Source of the DNA: an uncultured Planctomycetales bacterium
GTDB taxonomy: Bacteria > Planctomycetota > Planctomycetia > Isosphaerales > Isosphaeraceae
Direction of reading: 5' to 3'
Assembly: GCA_903926465.1 (NCBI GenBank)
Contig: CAIYJE010000072.1
Span: 1 to 34,200 of the forward strand
Length of the DNA stretch: 34,200 bases
The translations under genes were made by a program, and so were the position numbers. This document shows positions 1 to 9,015 of this stretch, one piece after another; position 1 is the stretch's first letter, and every line of letters starts with the position of its first letter. The notes under the pieces are model-generated. The model had not been told where the DNA came from, made no database searches, and saw only the letters and a program-made list of their open reading frames with translations.

Positions 1-114
1 CATGCGAGCAGACTTTGTTTTGGCCATGGCACGGATTCCTTGCGGTCGCGATAGTTTCTACCCTTGCTGTCCTCCAGGAAGCGGCAGAAATCACACCGGC
101 ACAATCATGCCAGA

Positions 115-519
115 TTACCTAGAATCGCGCAATCGCCCTGCCTTGTGAACAAAGTCGGCCAGGGCAGGGCTCCTGACCGTGGGATTCGTGCAGTCCAATC
201 GACTCAAACGACGACGGATTCCAGGATAGTCTGACAAGTGCCTATCCAGTTGTCTGGCCATCCTGGTCGGGGCCCGAACCGGAAACCGATGGACCGAGAG
301 GGATTGATCCCTGCTCATTCCCGTGGGGTAATCATTGGCCCAGGTCAGAGTGTTGGTTGCCGTGGTGGTCGCAACTTCCACCGCAAATCCATCTCGCTGC
401 GAAAGTTGTTCCGCGAAGGCTCGAATCAAGGCTTCGGATCCGCCGGCTACGGAAGCCCAGCGCGGGGCCACAAAAAGCAATCTCCGCGGATGTGCCGGCA
501 ACCGTGCCATCAGAATCAC
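115..519 (-). pseudogene. Truncated GT4 glycosyltransferase, N-terminal part
   Basis: Only the N-terminal Rossmann half of a GT4-type glycosyltransferase is readable. It opens with a hydrophobic strand and a Gly-rich acceptor loop (RLLFVAPRWASVAGGSEALI) and contains a TWANDYPTG segment followed by an RFPV strand, as in bacterial GT4 enzymes with this type of N-terminal domain. The frame stops at TAA (115-117) after about 134 residues, whereas such enzymes are 350-420 residues. No donor-binding C-terminal domain with an EX7E motif follows in this frame. A different minus-strand frame is open over 1-117, so a frameshift is possible, but its sequence is not recognisable. The start is either GTG at 519 or ATG at 510; a GAGGA lies just upstream. 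It could also be a real gene end produced by rearrangement. Confidence 0.6.
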
Positions 520-988
520 TCGTCCTCGTATCTTACCAACCCGAAAAACCCGGGTTTTCTTGATTGTAGTGGCTGACTCTTGTTTTGAAATTACCGATCG
601 TGATCAAGATTGCAAAAATTCATGAGTTCTACGCGTTTTTTGACCAAGGAACCGTGATTGTGGCTTGATCCGTGGATTCTCAATCGGGTAACAGCCTTCA
701 ATCTGGTGTGATTGGAAGGATCGTTTTTGAGTGCGTTCTTTGGCGGAAAAGTTTTGTATGCTAGGGAAACCTGGAAAGATGGCGACCGCTTGCCAACGGC
801 CAAGGCAATTCAAGGGAACAGCCATCGGAGAGTCTAACGACCCAGTTTCGTCGGCCAGCCAAGTTTGCCCAGGTAAGGATCTTGCAATTGAATTTGGTTT
901 TCCAAACAATCTTTCTTTCCGTCTATCATGAAAAGCCGCTTCAAATCGCTACTGGCATACGATTCAGGATCGGTTCAATTTCGGAAGT
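520..988. other. Intergenic region between divergent GT4 genes
   Basis: This 469-nt gap separates the minus-strand GT4 fragment from the plus-strand GT4 gene and must hold promoters for both. The one clear structure is a perfect 14-nt palindrome, AAAACCCGGGTTTT, at 545..558, just upstream of the minus-strand start. It could be an operator or a small hairpin. No convincing gene, tRNA or sigma-70 promoter was identified. Confidence 0.5.
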
Positions 989-2092
989 ATGATGACCAAG
1001 ACGATTCGCATTGGAATTGATGGGAGCATTTTCTCTGAGCAACCCAGGGGACATTCTCTTTACACCTATCGGCTCTGCCAGCAACTGGGTGATCAGCTTC
1101 CCGAGGCCCAGTTTTTCGTTTATAGCCCGTGGCCGGTCGATCTTTCTGGATTCAAGGGAGATTGGACGTTGCGAACGGGGGCCCAAAGATCACGCCTGTC
1201 TCCCGTACTCTGGCTGAAGATGGTCGCTGGCACCATGTGCCAGGCTGATAAGCTCGACCTATTCTGGAGCCCTTATGTTTTCCTACCCAGGCTAGGACGA
1301 GAAACCAAAACTCTGATCACTGTTTACGATTTCGTGAACCGGATCTCCCCCGATTCCTTCGCGCGACTGCATACGCTGGCGTACACCCTGTTCGCCAGAA
1401 GAGACATTCGACGGGCCGATACCGTTGTGACGATCTCTCAGGGAACCGATGACAAGTTGTTTCAGTACTTCGGACGTCGCTCGCGGGTTGTGAAACCGGC
1501 CCTCGAACCCCGATACCGACGACCCGACTCCTCAGAAATCCAGGCAACGCTAAACGCTCTGAACATCCAGCAGCCTTACCTGTTGAATGTCGCCACCTGG
1601 GATCCCAGGAAAAACGTGGCGGCCTTGGTTCGCGCTTTTCTGAGAATGAAAATCGAGGGAGAGATTCCGCACACACTTGTACTGGTTGGCAAGAAAGACC
1701 GGGCCTCTGAAGAGATTGAACGGCTCATTTCAGCCCAGGAACAAGGCAAGATCCTTGTCCTCGGTTACGTGGGCGACCAGTATCTGCCTGCCCTGTATGC
1801 CGGGGCAGACGCGTTCGTTTTTCCATCCACGTATGAAGGTTTCGGAATGCCCGTGCTTGAGGCCCGTGCCTGCGGGACACGCGTTGTGACCACGGACATC
1901 CCCGAACTCAGAGAGGCCGGTGATGACCACTGCATCTATATTTCACCCACGGAATCAGGAATCCGACAAGGAATTCTCTCGGCCCTGAGCCGGAATCGCG
2001 TGGACAACCACGGTACCAGCGTCCCGTCTTGGAGCGAACAAGCGGGCCTGCTGGCCACCGAGATGCGTCGTCTTGTCAGTGGTCAAGAGTGA
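989..2092 (+). CDS. GT4 family glycosyltransferase
   Basis: A complete retaining GT-B glycosyltransferase of family GT4, 367 residues, expected to transfer a sugar from a nucleotide-sugar donor during surface-glycan assembly at the inner face of the membrane. The N-terminal acceptor domain starts with the strand IRIGIDGSIF and includes LITVYDFVNRISPDSF. The donor domain carries the strand LLNVATWDPRKN, the strand TLVLVG, and the motif YEGFGMPVLE, in which E283 and E291 form the EX7E signature. Two start codons stand together (ATG at 989 and 992), behind a weak GGAAG; 992 has the better spacing. The gene is convergent with the minus-strand glycan operon and separated from it by a hairpin. The acceptor and donor sugars cannot be read from sequence. 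Confidence 0.9.
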   Translation: MMTKTIRIGIDGSIFSEQPRGHSLYTYRLCQQLGDQLPEAQFFVYSPWPVDLSGFKGDWTLRTGAQRSRLSPVLWLKMVAGTMCQADKLDLFWSPYVFLPRLGRETKTLITVYDFVNRISPDSFARLHTLAYTLFARRDIRRADTVVTISQGTDDKLFQYFGRRSRVVKPALEPRYRRPDSSEIQATLNALNIQQPYLLNVATWDPRKNVAALVRAFLRMKIEGEIPHTLVLVGKKDRASEEIERLISAQEQGKILVLGYVGDQYLPALYAGADAFVFPSTYEGFGMPVLEARACGTRVVTTDIPELREAGDDHCIYISPTESGIRQGILSALSRNRVDNHGTSVPSWSEQAGLLATEMRRLVSGQE

Positions 2093-2168
2093 CAAACGCC
2101 GTAGGCATTCCGCGAAATCCGGGGGTTTACCCAAGGCTTGGAGATATTCACGATTGGGTCGCGCACCT

Positions 2169-2193
2169 AGCACAGCCGCCCGCGGCTGTTGCT
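2169..2193. terminator. Bidirectional hairpin between convergent GT4 genes
   Basis: The arms ACAGCCGC (2172-2179) and GCGGCTGT (2182-2189) form a perfect 8-bp GC-rich stem with a 2-nt loop. With one bulged base the stem can extend to AGCA/TGCT. It lies 80 nt after the plus-strand GT4 stop and 124 nt after the minus-strand GT4 stop, as expected for a shared terminator. No long U-tract follows on either strand, so Rho-independent activity is inferred. Confidence 0.45.
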
Positions 2194-2316
2194 TGGGGTT
2201 GTGTGTGTGCAACCCATTCGTGAACCGCTGCAAACCTCGTTCAGCCTGCGTGTCAGCCTACGAGCCAGCGGCCGGCAAACCATCCGTCTCCAGAACTCAA
2301 CATCTGGGAATCCACC

Positions 2317-3441
2317 CTATTGAAACCGGTTCAGCCTGTTCACAATGCGGTAGATCGGGCCGGGCAGAGAGTCCCGAATCCTGAGCCGCGGCTGTCTACA
2401 TTCAGACCGGGCGGGTGCCAGAGCGTACTGCCCCTGCTGTAACTCTTTCAACAATCCTCCATAAGCCTTTGACATTTCTGCAAGGCTGAAGTTGCCAGGC
2501 ATCCTGGCGATCGCGACCCAACTCATGGTATCCCAGCAGGTTTGGTCCAACAAGCGACCAATCTGATCGGCAAAAGAACCGGCGTTCCCAATTTCGGCAA
2601 GTAATCCGGTTTCGCCGGCCTGAATCGCAAAATCGGTGACGCCGGGAATTCGTGAAGCCACCGGCACACACCCATTGGCCTGGGCCTCAAGCAAGACCAA
2701 GCCCAAACCCTCGCCAATCTCCGAAGTTAACAACAAAACGTGATGCTCCCGAAAGATGCGGTAAAGATCGGCCTGGGTCGGGGCCGCCTCGAACCGGATC
2801 TGGTGCGATACCCCGTACTCCTGGCAGGACTGTGCCAATGAGTCCCGATCATCGCCGTGTCCCACAATCGTGAGTGTAACGGGAAGCTCCCGCCCCTGAC
2901 ATTCGGCCATAATCGCGGGCAGCAGGTGCACATTCTTCCGGCCAAAGAGCCGCCCGACATACAGAAGTTTCAATGGTTTTGAGAAGGGGAGCCGCCCGGA
3001 CAACTCGTGGTCGGACGCAAGATCCACCCCCGTGGCCAGTAAACGGACCGGCTTCCCAGGCATGCGACGCTCGGTTTCTTGCTGGAGTCTGGGACTGATG
3101 GCCACCGCTACATTCCAGTAGGCAGAAGTGCGCATCGTGGGTTCATACGCATGGTCTCGGTCACCCACCACAAGCGGCACCAACGCCGTTGCATCTGGCA
3201 GCAAGCTCCAGACATATTCTAGGTTGGGGATCGGCATCCCTGCCACAACGAACACGACATCAAACTTCTCGGTTTTGAAGAGGCGGCCAAGCCGCCGCAC
3301 GGCCCCAGCCACACTGTTAAATCGGCCCGGAGCGATGGAAAGGAACCGCAAGCCTGGCGCCATCATCGTTGGCTCAACGGAGCGCGGAGAGGGGGCCAGG
3401 ATGGCAACACGATGGCCGGATTCGTGCAAAACCACTCCCAA
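2317..3441 (-). CDS. GT4 glycosyltransferase with damaged N-terminus
   Basis: A GT4 glycosyltransferase whose C-terminal donor domain is intact: LKLLYVGRLFGRKNVHLLP, VTLTIVGHGDD and an EX7E motif in EIGEGLGLVLLEAQANG. The reading frame opens with TTG at 3441 (LGVVLHESGHRVAIL) and lacks the first strand and Gly-rich loop expected of the fold. An ATG at 3458-3460 overlaps the stop of the upstream sulfotransferase (ATGA) and reads MNIAIC, a typical GT4 first strand, but in another frame that stops after about 28 codons. A small deletion plus frameshift therefore appears to have removed roughly 13 residues. It is the last gene of the minus-strand glycan operon. The product may be inactive, or the lesion may be an assembly error. 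Confidence 0.8.
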   Translation of the reverse strand: MGVVLHESGHRVAILAPSPRSVEPTMMAPGLRFLSIAPGRFNSVAGAVRRLGRLFKTEKFDVVFVVAGMPIPNLEYVWSLLPDATALVPLVVGDRDHAYEPTMRTSAYWNVAVAISPRLQQETERRMPGKPVRLLATGVDLASDHELSGRLPFSKPLKLLYVGRLFGRKNVHLLPAIMAECQGRELPVTLTIVGHGDDRDSLAQSCQEYGVSHQIRFEAAPTQADLYRIFREHHVLLLTSEIGEGLGLVLLEAQANGCVPVASRIPGVTDFAIQAGETGLLAEIGNAGSFADQIGRLLDQTCWDTMSWVAIARMPGNFSLAEMSKAYGGLLKELQQGQYALAPARSECRQPRLRIRDSLPGPIYRIVNRLNRFQ

Positions 3442-3456
3442 CGCAAATAGCTATAT

Positions 3457-4389
3457 TCATAGTCGTCTTCCGGGACGGACAAACTCAACCAGACGTCGAG
3501 CGGGGCTTTTCACGGCATATCGCGCGTGTGCAGCGATGCTATATGTTCTTTTTGGCTGCCGCTGGAACCGACTCCATTGCTCTTGGAAAAGCTCTTGGGC
3601 GTGATCATAAAGCAACTGATCGTGGCGAGTGAGTTCCTGAAGCTGGCCAAGCACCTTGGGGTCAAGTGTGTTCCGATACTGAGATTGCGCCTCTTTGCGC
3701 GATGGATTGGCGTTTTTCTGCGGCATTTTCCAGGGCGCAGGAATCCCAAGCAGGTCACACACCATCAAAACAGACTCATGGAATCTTTCCGTGAGACCCA
3801 CCACGGCCATCTCTCCAAGCCAGCCCCGCCCGTTCGCAAGCAGGGCCGCGGGATCATTCACATCCATCAGTGGCGGCAACGGATAGGGACGCAAGATCGA
3901 GCGGCCACTGTCGGCGTCGGGGCTGCCCTTGAACATCGGCCGGTAATCTTCCCGAATTCCCAGGGTCCGGATCTGGCTGTCGCAGGCACTTTCAAAGGCC
4001 TGAGGGTCCAGACATTCACGAAGGTCCGACTTCAAAATGGGGTCAACCGCAGCCAGATACTGAGGAGTGAAGGTGTGGGGAATCTCTCTGACCACACGCT
4101 GGAGGTAACGGATCTGAGAGACCGACCGCTCAATTGGGTCTCGCATCATCGTGATACAGGCCAGGTCGGTTCGTCCGATCAATTCGAACAGGGTACGGCC
4201 CTGATGCATGGCATGATAACACCGAAACGATTTGAGTTGCCCCAGACTCAGCTTGGCCATCTTGGGCGGATCGAGACGCACAGATTCACGACCCTTGTAG
4301 CACAGGTCAAGCAGTGACCCAAGCGTAATTCCCCCCGTTTTGGGAATATGGACAAAGTAGGTTGGAGCCGGCTCCATTTGAAAACTCAA
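3457..4389 (-). CDS. Sulfotransferase, heparan-sulfate 2-O-sulfotransferase-like
   Basis: A PAPS-dependent sulfotransferase of the Sulfotransfer_2 type (310 residues), predicted to sulfate a sugar hydroxyl. The 5'-phosphosulfate-binding loop is HIPKTGG (H14-G20), and the 3'-phosphate site is MMRDPIERSVSQ with R83 and S91. CYHAMHQG near residues 57-64 occupies the place of the catalytic histidine in HS2ST-like enzymes. The TTG start at 4389 gives a 4-nt overlap with the upstream sulfotransferase and has a GAGG 7 nt ahead; ATG at 4377 is the alternative. The stop overlaps the ATG at 3460 of the next glycosyltransferase. Tight coupling to glycosyltransferases and an ABC exporter suggests a secreted sulfated glycan. 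Substrate and position of sulfation are unknown. Confidence 0.85.
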   Translation of the reverse strand: MSFQMEPAPTYFVHIPKTGGITLGSLLDLCYKGRESVRLDPPKMAKLSLGQLKSFRCYHAMHQGRTLFELIGRTDLACITMMRDPIERSVSQIRYLQRVVREIPHTFTPQYLAAVDPILKSDLRECLDPQAFESACDSQIRTLGIREDYRPMFKGSPDADSGRSILRPYPLPPLMDVNDPAALLANGRGWLGEMAVVGLTERFHESVLMVCDLLGIPAPWKMPQKNANPSRKEAQSQYRNTLDPKVLGQLQELTRHDQLLYDHAQELFQEQWSRFQRQPKRTYSIAAHARYAVKSPARRLVEFVRPGRRL

Positions 4390-5321
4390 GGCTGCACCTC
4401 GCCTGCCCCAACCGAAGACGGAGTCGCAGAATCTACCATCCAGCGCGAAAGATCTTTGCCGATCAACTCTTGCAATTTCAAAATATCGTCCCGATATCCT
4501 TCCGTCAGTTCACGCCTGAGATCGTTGGGAAACGGCGGCGGGGCCAGCTCGTTCCAATCCCGCAATTGCTGGAGCAGCCAGCCTGGCAAAAGCCGCTTGA
4601 TCCATCGCTCAGCCCGATTCGGATTGATAAGCAGCCGACGCACGCGTTTACTCTTGTAGCGGGTGGTCACATTCCGTCGTTCAACGACCACGCGAACGCT
4701 CTCACCGATTTCCAGAAAGCGAAAGATCTCACGAAGAACGGACCCCGGATTCGAGTTCCATTCTTCATGAAGATAGACACGAATCTGCTCGCTTGGAAAA
4801 CAATCGTAATGCGGTTTAAGATTGGCGTAATAGTACCCATTGGAACGATGACGGATATCCGGAGACTCGCTGTCAAACCGTCCCAACTCGGCCGCCAGCG
4901 CTTGAGCGAAGTCCGCGATCGGTTCAATTTCTCGTGCATGGTAAAACTGGAAGGCAGAATACGCACGATCAGCCGGCTGTCGCAGAAGCGCGATGATCTT
5001 GGCATGCGAAATCCGCTCTCGAATTCGTGCGGCCGTTCGCTCTGGATAGTAACTGCTTAGATAAATGGCCGACGCCTCACCAATCGCCCGCTTTGCTCCC
5101 GCATCCATGAACAGGTCCAGGTAACGGTCCCATTCAGCAACGAGCCGGCGGGTATACCCTGGCGAGGGATGCCGGAACCCCGGCAACACCCCCTCCATCA
5201 TGAAAAACGAGGGCTCTTTCTCGGGACTCATAAAAATATCGGGATGGTGCTTCAATACGTAATAAAGCGCATCCGTACCGCACTTCTGGGCCCCGATAAT
5301 GAAAAAATTTGGCACTGGCAT
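4386..5321 (-). CDS. Sulfotransferase, Sulfotransfer_1/NDST-like
   Basis: A second PAPS-dependent sulfotransferase (311 residues), from a different subfamily than its downstream neighbour. The N-terminus NFFIIGAQKCGTDALYYVL is the 5'-phosphosulfate-binding loop seen in heparan N-/O-sulfotransferases, and KIIALLRQPADRAYSAFQFY is the 3'-phosphate-binding segment. HPDIFMSPEKEPSFF is typical of NDST/HS3ST-like bacterial proteins. The ATG at 5321 lies inside the 3' end of the upstream GT4 pseudogene, and the stop overlaps the next gene by 4 nt. The reading frame is intact although the preceding glycosyltransferase carries nonsense codons. The role is probably sulfation of a surface or secreted polysaccharide. 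Confidence 0.85.
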   Translation of the reverse strand: MPVPNFFIIGAQKCGTDALYYVLKHHPDIFMSPEKEPSFFMMEGVLPGFRHPSPGYTRRLVAEWDRYLDLFMDAGAKRAIGEASAIYLSSYYPERTAARIRERISHAKIIALLRQPADRAYSAFQFYHAREIEPIADFAQALAAELGRFDSESPDIRHRSNGYYYANLKPHYDCFPSEQIRVYLHEEWNSNPGSVLREIFRFLEIGESVRVVVERRNVTTRYKSKRVRRLLINPNRAERWIKRLLPGWLLQQLRDWNELAPPPFPNDLRRELTEGYRDDILKLQELIGKDLSRWMVDSATPSSVGAGEVQP

Positions 5322-6589
5322 AGTTCTTCATTTTCTGATATCAGCGATACCGGCTTCAGATTACGACCCCGCAACGTTCGCCACCGCTTCCTTAACGCTC
5401 CCACCCCATTCATGAAAAACTCTGGTGCAGGAACGCGTGGAAAATAGTTCCACCAGTAAAAGGGGACCGATCCCAATTCTCGGGTGGTGTTATAAGCACG
5501 CGTCAGGGAAAAACCATTCTGGGCCAGATCGTTAAGAATGATCTCGTACTGGGCCCCCATGGCTTCCACGGAAAAACACTGGCAACTGCGTTCAATCGCG
5601 GCGCCTGACGCGTTCTGCCAGCGATCGCGATCGAGCATCAGCTGGATATGGTCGACGAACTGCTCAATATTGCCAGGCTCCGCCAGGTAACCCGTCACAC
5701 CGTCTTCAATAGCCACGTCGGTAATACCCGGCAGGCGGGTTGCAACGCAAACACATCCTCTGGCCTACGACTCCAAAACCACCAACGGCATCCCTTCCAT
5801 GTTCGTGGGGAAGACCAGGACGTGATGATTCAACATGGCAGCCACACTGGTGGCGGGGTCAAGATATCCTGACATCACAACCAGGTCGCTCACCCCTTCC
5901 TGCTCGAACCGCTCTTGTAGTTGGCGACGATCTTCACCGTCTCCAATCACGGTCAGCCTCACGGGCAAATCTCGCTTCCTGCATTCCGCCAGAATGGCTG
6001 AAAGCCGGAACACCCCCTTGTGAGAGTCGATCAGGCGGCCCACAAACAGCAGCCCAAGCGGAAGCTCCCACCCGCTTCGTGACTGCAATACGGCCTTCTC
6101 TGGGATCTCAACGCCATTCACAATGCTGAATAACGGTTTCTCCTGAAAGTACATTGCCGCTTTTTCTCGAACCTTCGGGCTCACACCAACTGCGCAGTTC
6201 CAGGCCGCGGCTTCTCGGGCGGCCAGTTCATACATGGCCTCCCAATCTCCATGCAAGATCAGCATCACCCGGATGCGGTCATCCAGCATGTGGCACGCAT
6301 GATGCGCCACATGGTTCAAAAGGCTCGCGTTCACGATGACGGCATCGTACTGCTGATCATTCCAGTAACGTGCCAACCGACAGGCGCGCTGGACCGTGGG
6401 TTCCCAGGAATGGGACGGAAGACAGAACCCCGAGAGTCCATGAGGTTCAAGTTCCGACCACCAGATCCCAGGACGCTCTGTGCAAATCGTGACATCGTGG
6501 CCCAAACTCGCCAGATACCTCCCAAGCACCAGGGCTTATTTGGGACCACCCCCCAGAGACATCTCCTCCAGAGATATTGCAAGCTTCAT
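5252..6589 (-). pseudogene. GT4 glycosyltransferase with two in-frame stop codons
   Basis: Read from ATG at 6587-6589, one continuous frame encodes a full GT4 enzyme interrupted by only two stops. It starts MKLAISLEEMSLGGGPK, meets TAA at 6536-6538, then continues ALVLGRYLASLGHDVTICT. The donor domain has LGLLFVGRLIDSHKG and VRLTVIGDGED, and after NMEGMPLVVLES comes TAG at 5765-5767, followed at once by ARGCVCVATRLPGITDVAIEDG. The second stop falls where the downstream paralogue has Gln (LEAQANGC), so CAG to TAG is a simple explanation. The 3' end runs 70 nt into the next sulfotransferase. It is the first post-exporter gene of the glycan operon. Genuine decay and sequence error both fit; no other frame disruption is visible. 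Confidence 0.85.
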
Positions 6590-6821
6590 CACAAACTCAA
6601 GGAATGAAATGACCGGTTCCCGACCCAAGTGTGAGCTGTTTTGTTCATGCTTTCACCAGATACCCAAAACTCTAGTATGCACCGGCGTGTTATCCCAGAG
6701 AGGCCGATTGATCCAAGAGCTCTCACTCTGCATGGTACCAGCTCTGAACGTTCAAGGGCACCTCACGCGAACCAGTTGGCACCACACGGAAAGAGCATGG
6801 GCGGGACCACAGGACCCGCGA
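6590..6821. other. Gap between ABC exporter and GT4 pseudogene
   Basis: A 232-nt spacer in a cluster whose other joints are 4-nt overlaps. No reading frame, hairpin or promoter was recognised. It may hold an internal promoter for the glycosyltransferase/sulfotransferase block or be the remnant of a lost gene. Confidence 0.4.
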
Positions 6822-8753
6822 TCAGCTATCGATGTTCTGCAACGCCACCATCTCGGCATACCGGCCTCCGCGTGCCATCAGGGCCTCGTGATCGCCCATT
6901 TCCACAATGCGGCCAGAATCCATCACCAGAATCTTGTTCGCTTGGCGTACCGTGCTCAGACGGTGCGCAATAACAAACGACGTGCGGTTCTTCAAAACGG
7001 TGGCCAGGCTGCTCTGGATCAATCGTTCACTCTCGCTATCCAGGTTGCTGGTGGCTTCGTCCAGAATCAATATCCGAGCATCCGCAAGCACGGCGCGGGC
7101 AATGGCCAACCTTTGCCGCTGGCCGCCACTCATCCTTACGCCCCGCTCGCCAATCATCGTTTGATAGCCATCGGCAAATGCCTCAATGAACCCGGCCGCA
7201 TTGGCAACCCTGGCGGCGTGCTCGATCTCGCTCTGGCTCGCGCCTCGACTGGCGTAGGCAATGTTATCTGCAATGGTTCCATCAAACAGAAACACGTCTT
7301 GCTCAACAATCCCCAGCAAGTGACGAAAATCTTCGACATCGATCGAGCGGATGTCTCGACCGTCCAGCCGGATCGTTCCCGAGGTGGGGTCATAGAATCG
7401 GGCCACCAGGTTGCACAGCGTCGTCTTGCCTGAGCCACTGCGGCCAACCAGGGCTACGGTCTCTCCAGGCGCAACCTCAAGCGAAATGTCATGAAGCACA
7501 GTGGCTTGGGTACCTGGATATTGAAATGACACCCCTTCAATGCTGATCCGGCCGGCAACCTCGCGTTTGCGGATCTTGCTTCCGGTTCCAGTACTCTCGC
7601 CGCCCACCAGTTCCATTTCTCGTGGTTCGGCCAGAATATCCAGCACCCGATCAAAGCCGGCAAGATTTCCCTGCACCTGGTTCATGGAACTGGCAATGGT
7701 GGTGATCGGGTCGACCAACATGCCCAGGTAAACCAGAAACATCATCAGGTCGCCGGGCGAAAGGTGGCCATCCAGCACCCGAAGCCCGCCGTAAAGCATC
7801 AGCAGCCCAGAGGCGGCCGGCAACACCAGTTCCCACAGCAATTCCACGATGCGGGTCCACCACCAGGCCATCAGTTCGAGCCTGACCATGACGTGGTTGC
7901 CACGGACGAACCGACCCGACTCCCGCCGCTGGCGACCAAATGCACGCACCACGCGCATTCCGCCAAACGCCTCGGCAGCCCTGGCATCCACCTCTTGCCG
8001 CTGGCTTCGTACATCGCGATACAGGGGCCGCAGAAACCGGTTCCAGAGCCGGCTCGAAACAAACACCGCGGGCATCAGCACCATGGCGCAGATCAACATC
8101 CGCCAGTCAACCCAAAGCAGAACGATCAGCCCGCCGGCGAACTGAATCAACGCACGCCAGGGGTTGTAAAACATGCTGAAGATCAGCTCGCCCACGCCGC
8201 CGGCATCGTCCCTGAGCAGACTGGCGGCCCCACCCGCTTTCAACTGATACACGCGATGCAACGGCAGCCGCGCAGCATGCTCAAAAACCGTGTGCCGCAC
8301 CGAAACCTGCAAACGCTTGCTGATCACCGTCGCAAGCCAGCGGGTCCAGATACCAAGTACCATGCCGAGCAAGGCAACCATGAACACCACAGCAACCAGC
8401 TCAACCAATCGCTGCTTGGGGTCGGCCGGCACCGGCAACCAAGCCGGCAACCAGGTTGGCAACGGTCGGCCTAGCAAAACATTGTCGATGGCAAGCTTGG
8501 TAGCAACCGGCGGGATCAGTTTGAGCAGCGTGACCACGGAAAGGATGGCCAGCGAGCCGCTGAAGGCCCACCAGTTTCCCGCTAGCAACCGGCTCAATTC
8601 CCGGTAGAGCTGCGGCAGCGACCGGTGGCGAATGATCGACTTGGAATGATGCTTACCCCCGCCGCCCGGCTCTTGCCTGGCCCGCGCACGCTCAATTCCA
8701 TACTTTTCAAATTGCTTTCGACTGCTTGCCTGATCGTTCGTTTTCAAAACCAA
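6822..8753 (-). CDS. ABC exporter half-transporter (MsbA-like)
   Basis: A 643-residue fused membrane-ATPase half-transporter, type IV ABC exporter fold, expected to work as a homodimer moving a lipid-linked glycan or other hydrophobic substrate across the inner membrane. About six transmembrane helices occupy residues 55-330. The ATPase domain holds the Walker A loop LVGRSGSGKTTL (about 433-445), the signature MSGGQRQRLAIARAV (about 540), the Walker B strand ILILDEATSNLDSESE (about 560) and the H-loop IAHRLSTVRQ (about 589). The start is TTG at 8753, with GGAG 4 nt upstream and an in-frame TGA just before it. It is followed, after 232 nt, by the GT4 and sulfotransferase genes on the same strand, so the cargo is plausibly their product. 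Confidence 0.9.
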   Translation of the reverse strand: MVLKTNDQASSRKQFEKYGIERARARQEPGGGGKHHSKSIIRHRSLPQLYRELSRLLAGNWWAFSGSLAILSVVTLLKLIPPVATKLAIDNVLLGRPLPTWLPAWLPVPADPKQRLVELVAVVFMVALLGMVLGIWTRWLATVISKRLQVSVRHTVFEHAARLPLHRVYQLKAGGAASLLRDDAGGVGELIFSMFYNPWRALIQFAGGLIVLLWVDWRMLICAMVLMPAVFVSSRLWNRFLRPLYRDVRSQRQEVDARAAEAFGGMRVVRAFGRQRRESGRFVRGNHVMVRLELMAWWWTRIVELLWELVLPAASGLLMLYGGLRVLDGHLSPGDLMMFLVYLGMLVDPITTIASSMNQVQGNLAGFDRVLDILAEPREMELVGGESTGTGSKIRKREVAGRISIEGVSFQYPGTQATVLHDISLEVAPGETVALVGRSGSGKTTLCNLVARFYDPTSGTIRLDGRDIRSIDVEDFRHLLGIVEQDVFLFDGTIADNIAYASRGASQSEIEHAARVANAAGFIEAFADGYQTMIGERGVRMSGGQRQRLAIARAVLADARILILDEATSNLDSESERLIQSSLATVLKNRTSFVIAHRLSTVRQANKILVMDSGRIVEMGDHEALMARGGRYAEMVALQNIDS

Positions 8754-8848
8754 TTTGCTCCGTTTTCAACCAGCAGAAACCATGAAATCAGGTTTACCCA
8801 TCGGTTCTCTTACACAAGGGCCAGGAACCCATAGAATTTACCCGATTA

Positions 8849-8941
8849 TGGCCTGCTGGTGGGGGGTCTCAATTTGGCCAGCCCCGTCTCTAGCTTTGGC
8901 CCAACCGCATGGTATCCCGCCAAGTGGCCACCAGCAGGCCA
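8849..8941. repeat. 14-bp inverted repeat enclosing 65 nt
   Basis: TGGCCTGCTGGTGG (8849-8862) and CCACCAGCAGGCCA (8928-8941) are perfect reverse complements separated by 65 nt. The pair lies in the intergenic region upstream of the minus-strand ABC exporter. It could close a structured leader or other RNA, or be a decayed terminal inverted repeat. No coding frame explains it. Confidence 0.55.
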
Positions 8942-8985
8942 CGCCAGGATCGCCCTAATCCTCTGAACCAGATGACCTTACACCC

Positions 8986-9004
8986 AGAAACCACCATGGT
9001 TTCT
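8986..9004. terminator. 8-bp hairpin after the hypothetical gene
   Basis: AGAAACCA (8986-8993) and TGGTTTCT (8997-9004) form a perfect 8-bp stem with a 3-nt loop, 12 nt beyond the minus-strand stop at 9016. The position fits a terminator, but there is no U-tract. Confidence 0.35.
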
Positions 9005-9015
9005 TGGAAGCCATG

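Noticed and set aside
3526-4317. Long plus-strand frame opposite the sulfotransferase
   Set aside because: Shadow of 3457-4389, which has clear PAPS motifs; the antisense translation has no recognisable features.
5765-6538. UAR codons reassigned to glutamine
   Set aside because: Other genes in the window end normally in TAA or TAG (for example 6822-6824 and 115-117), so simple mutation or error is sufficient.
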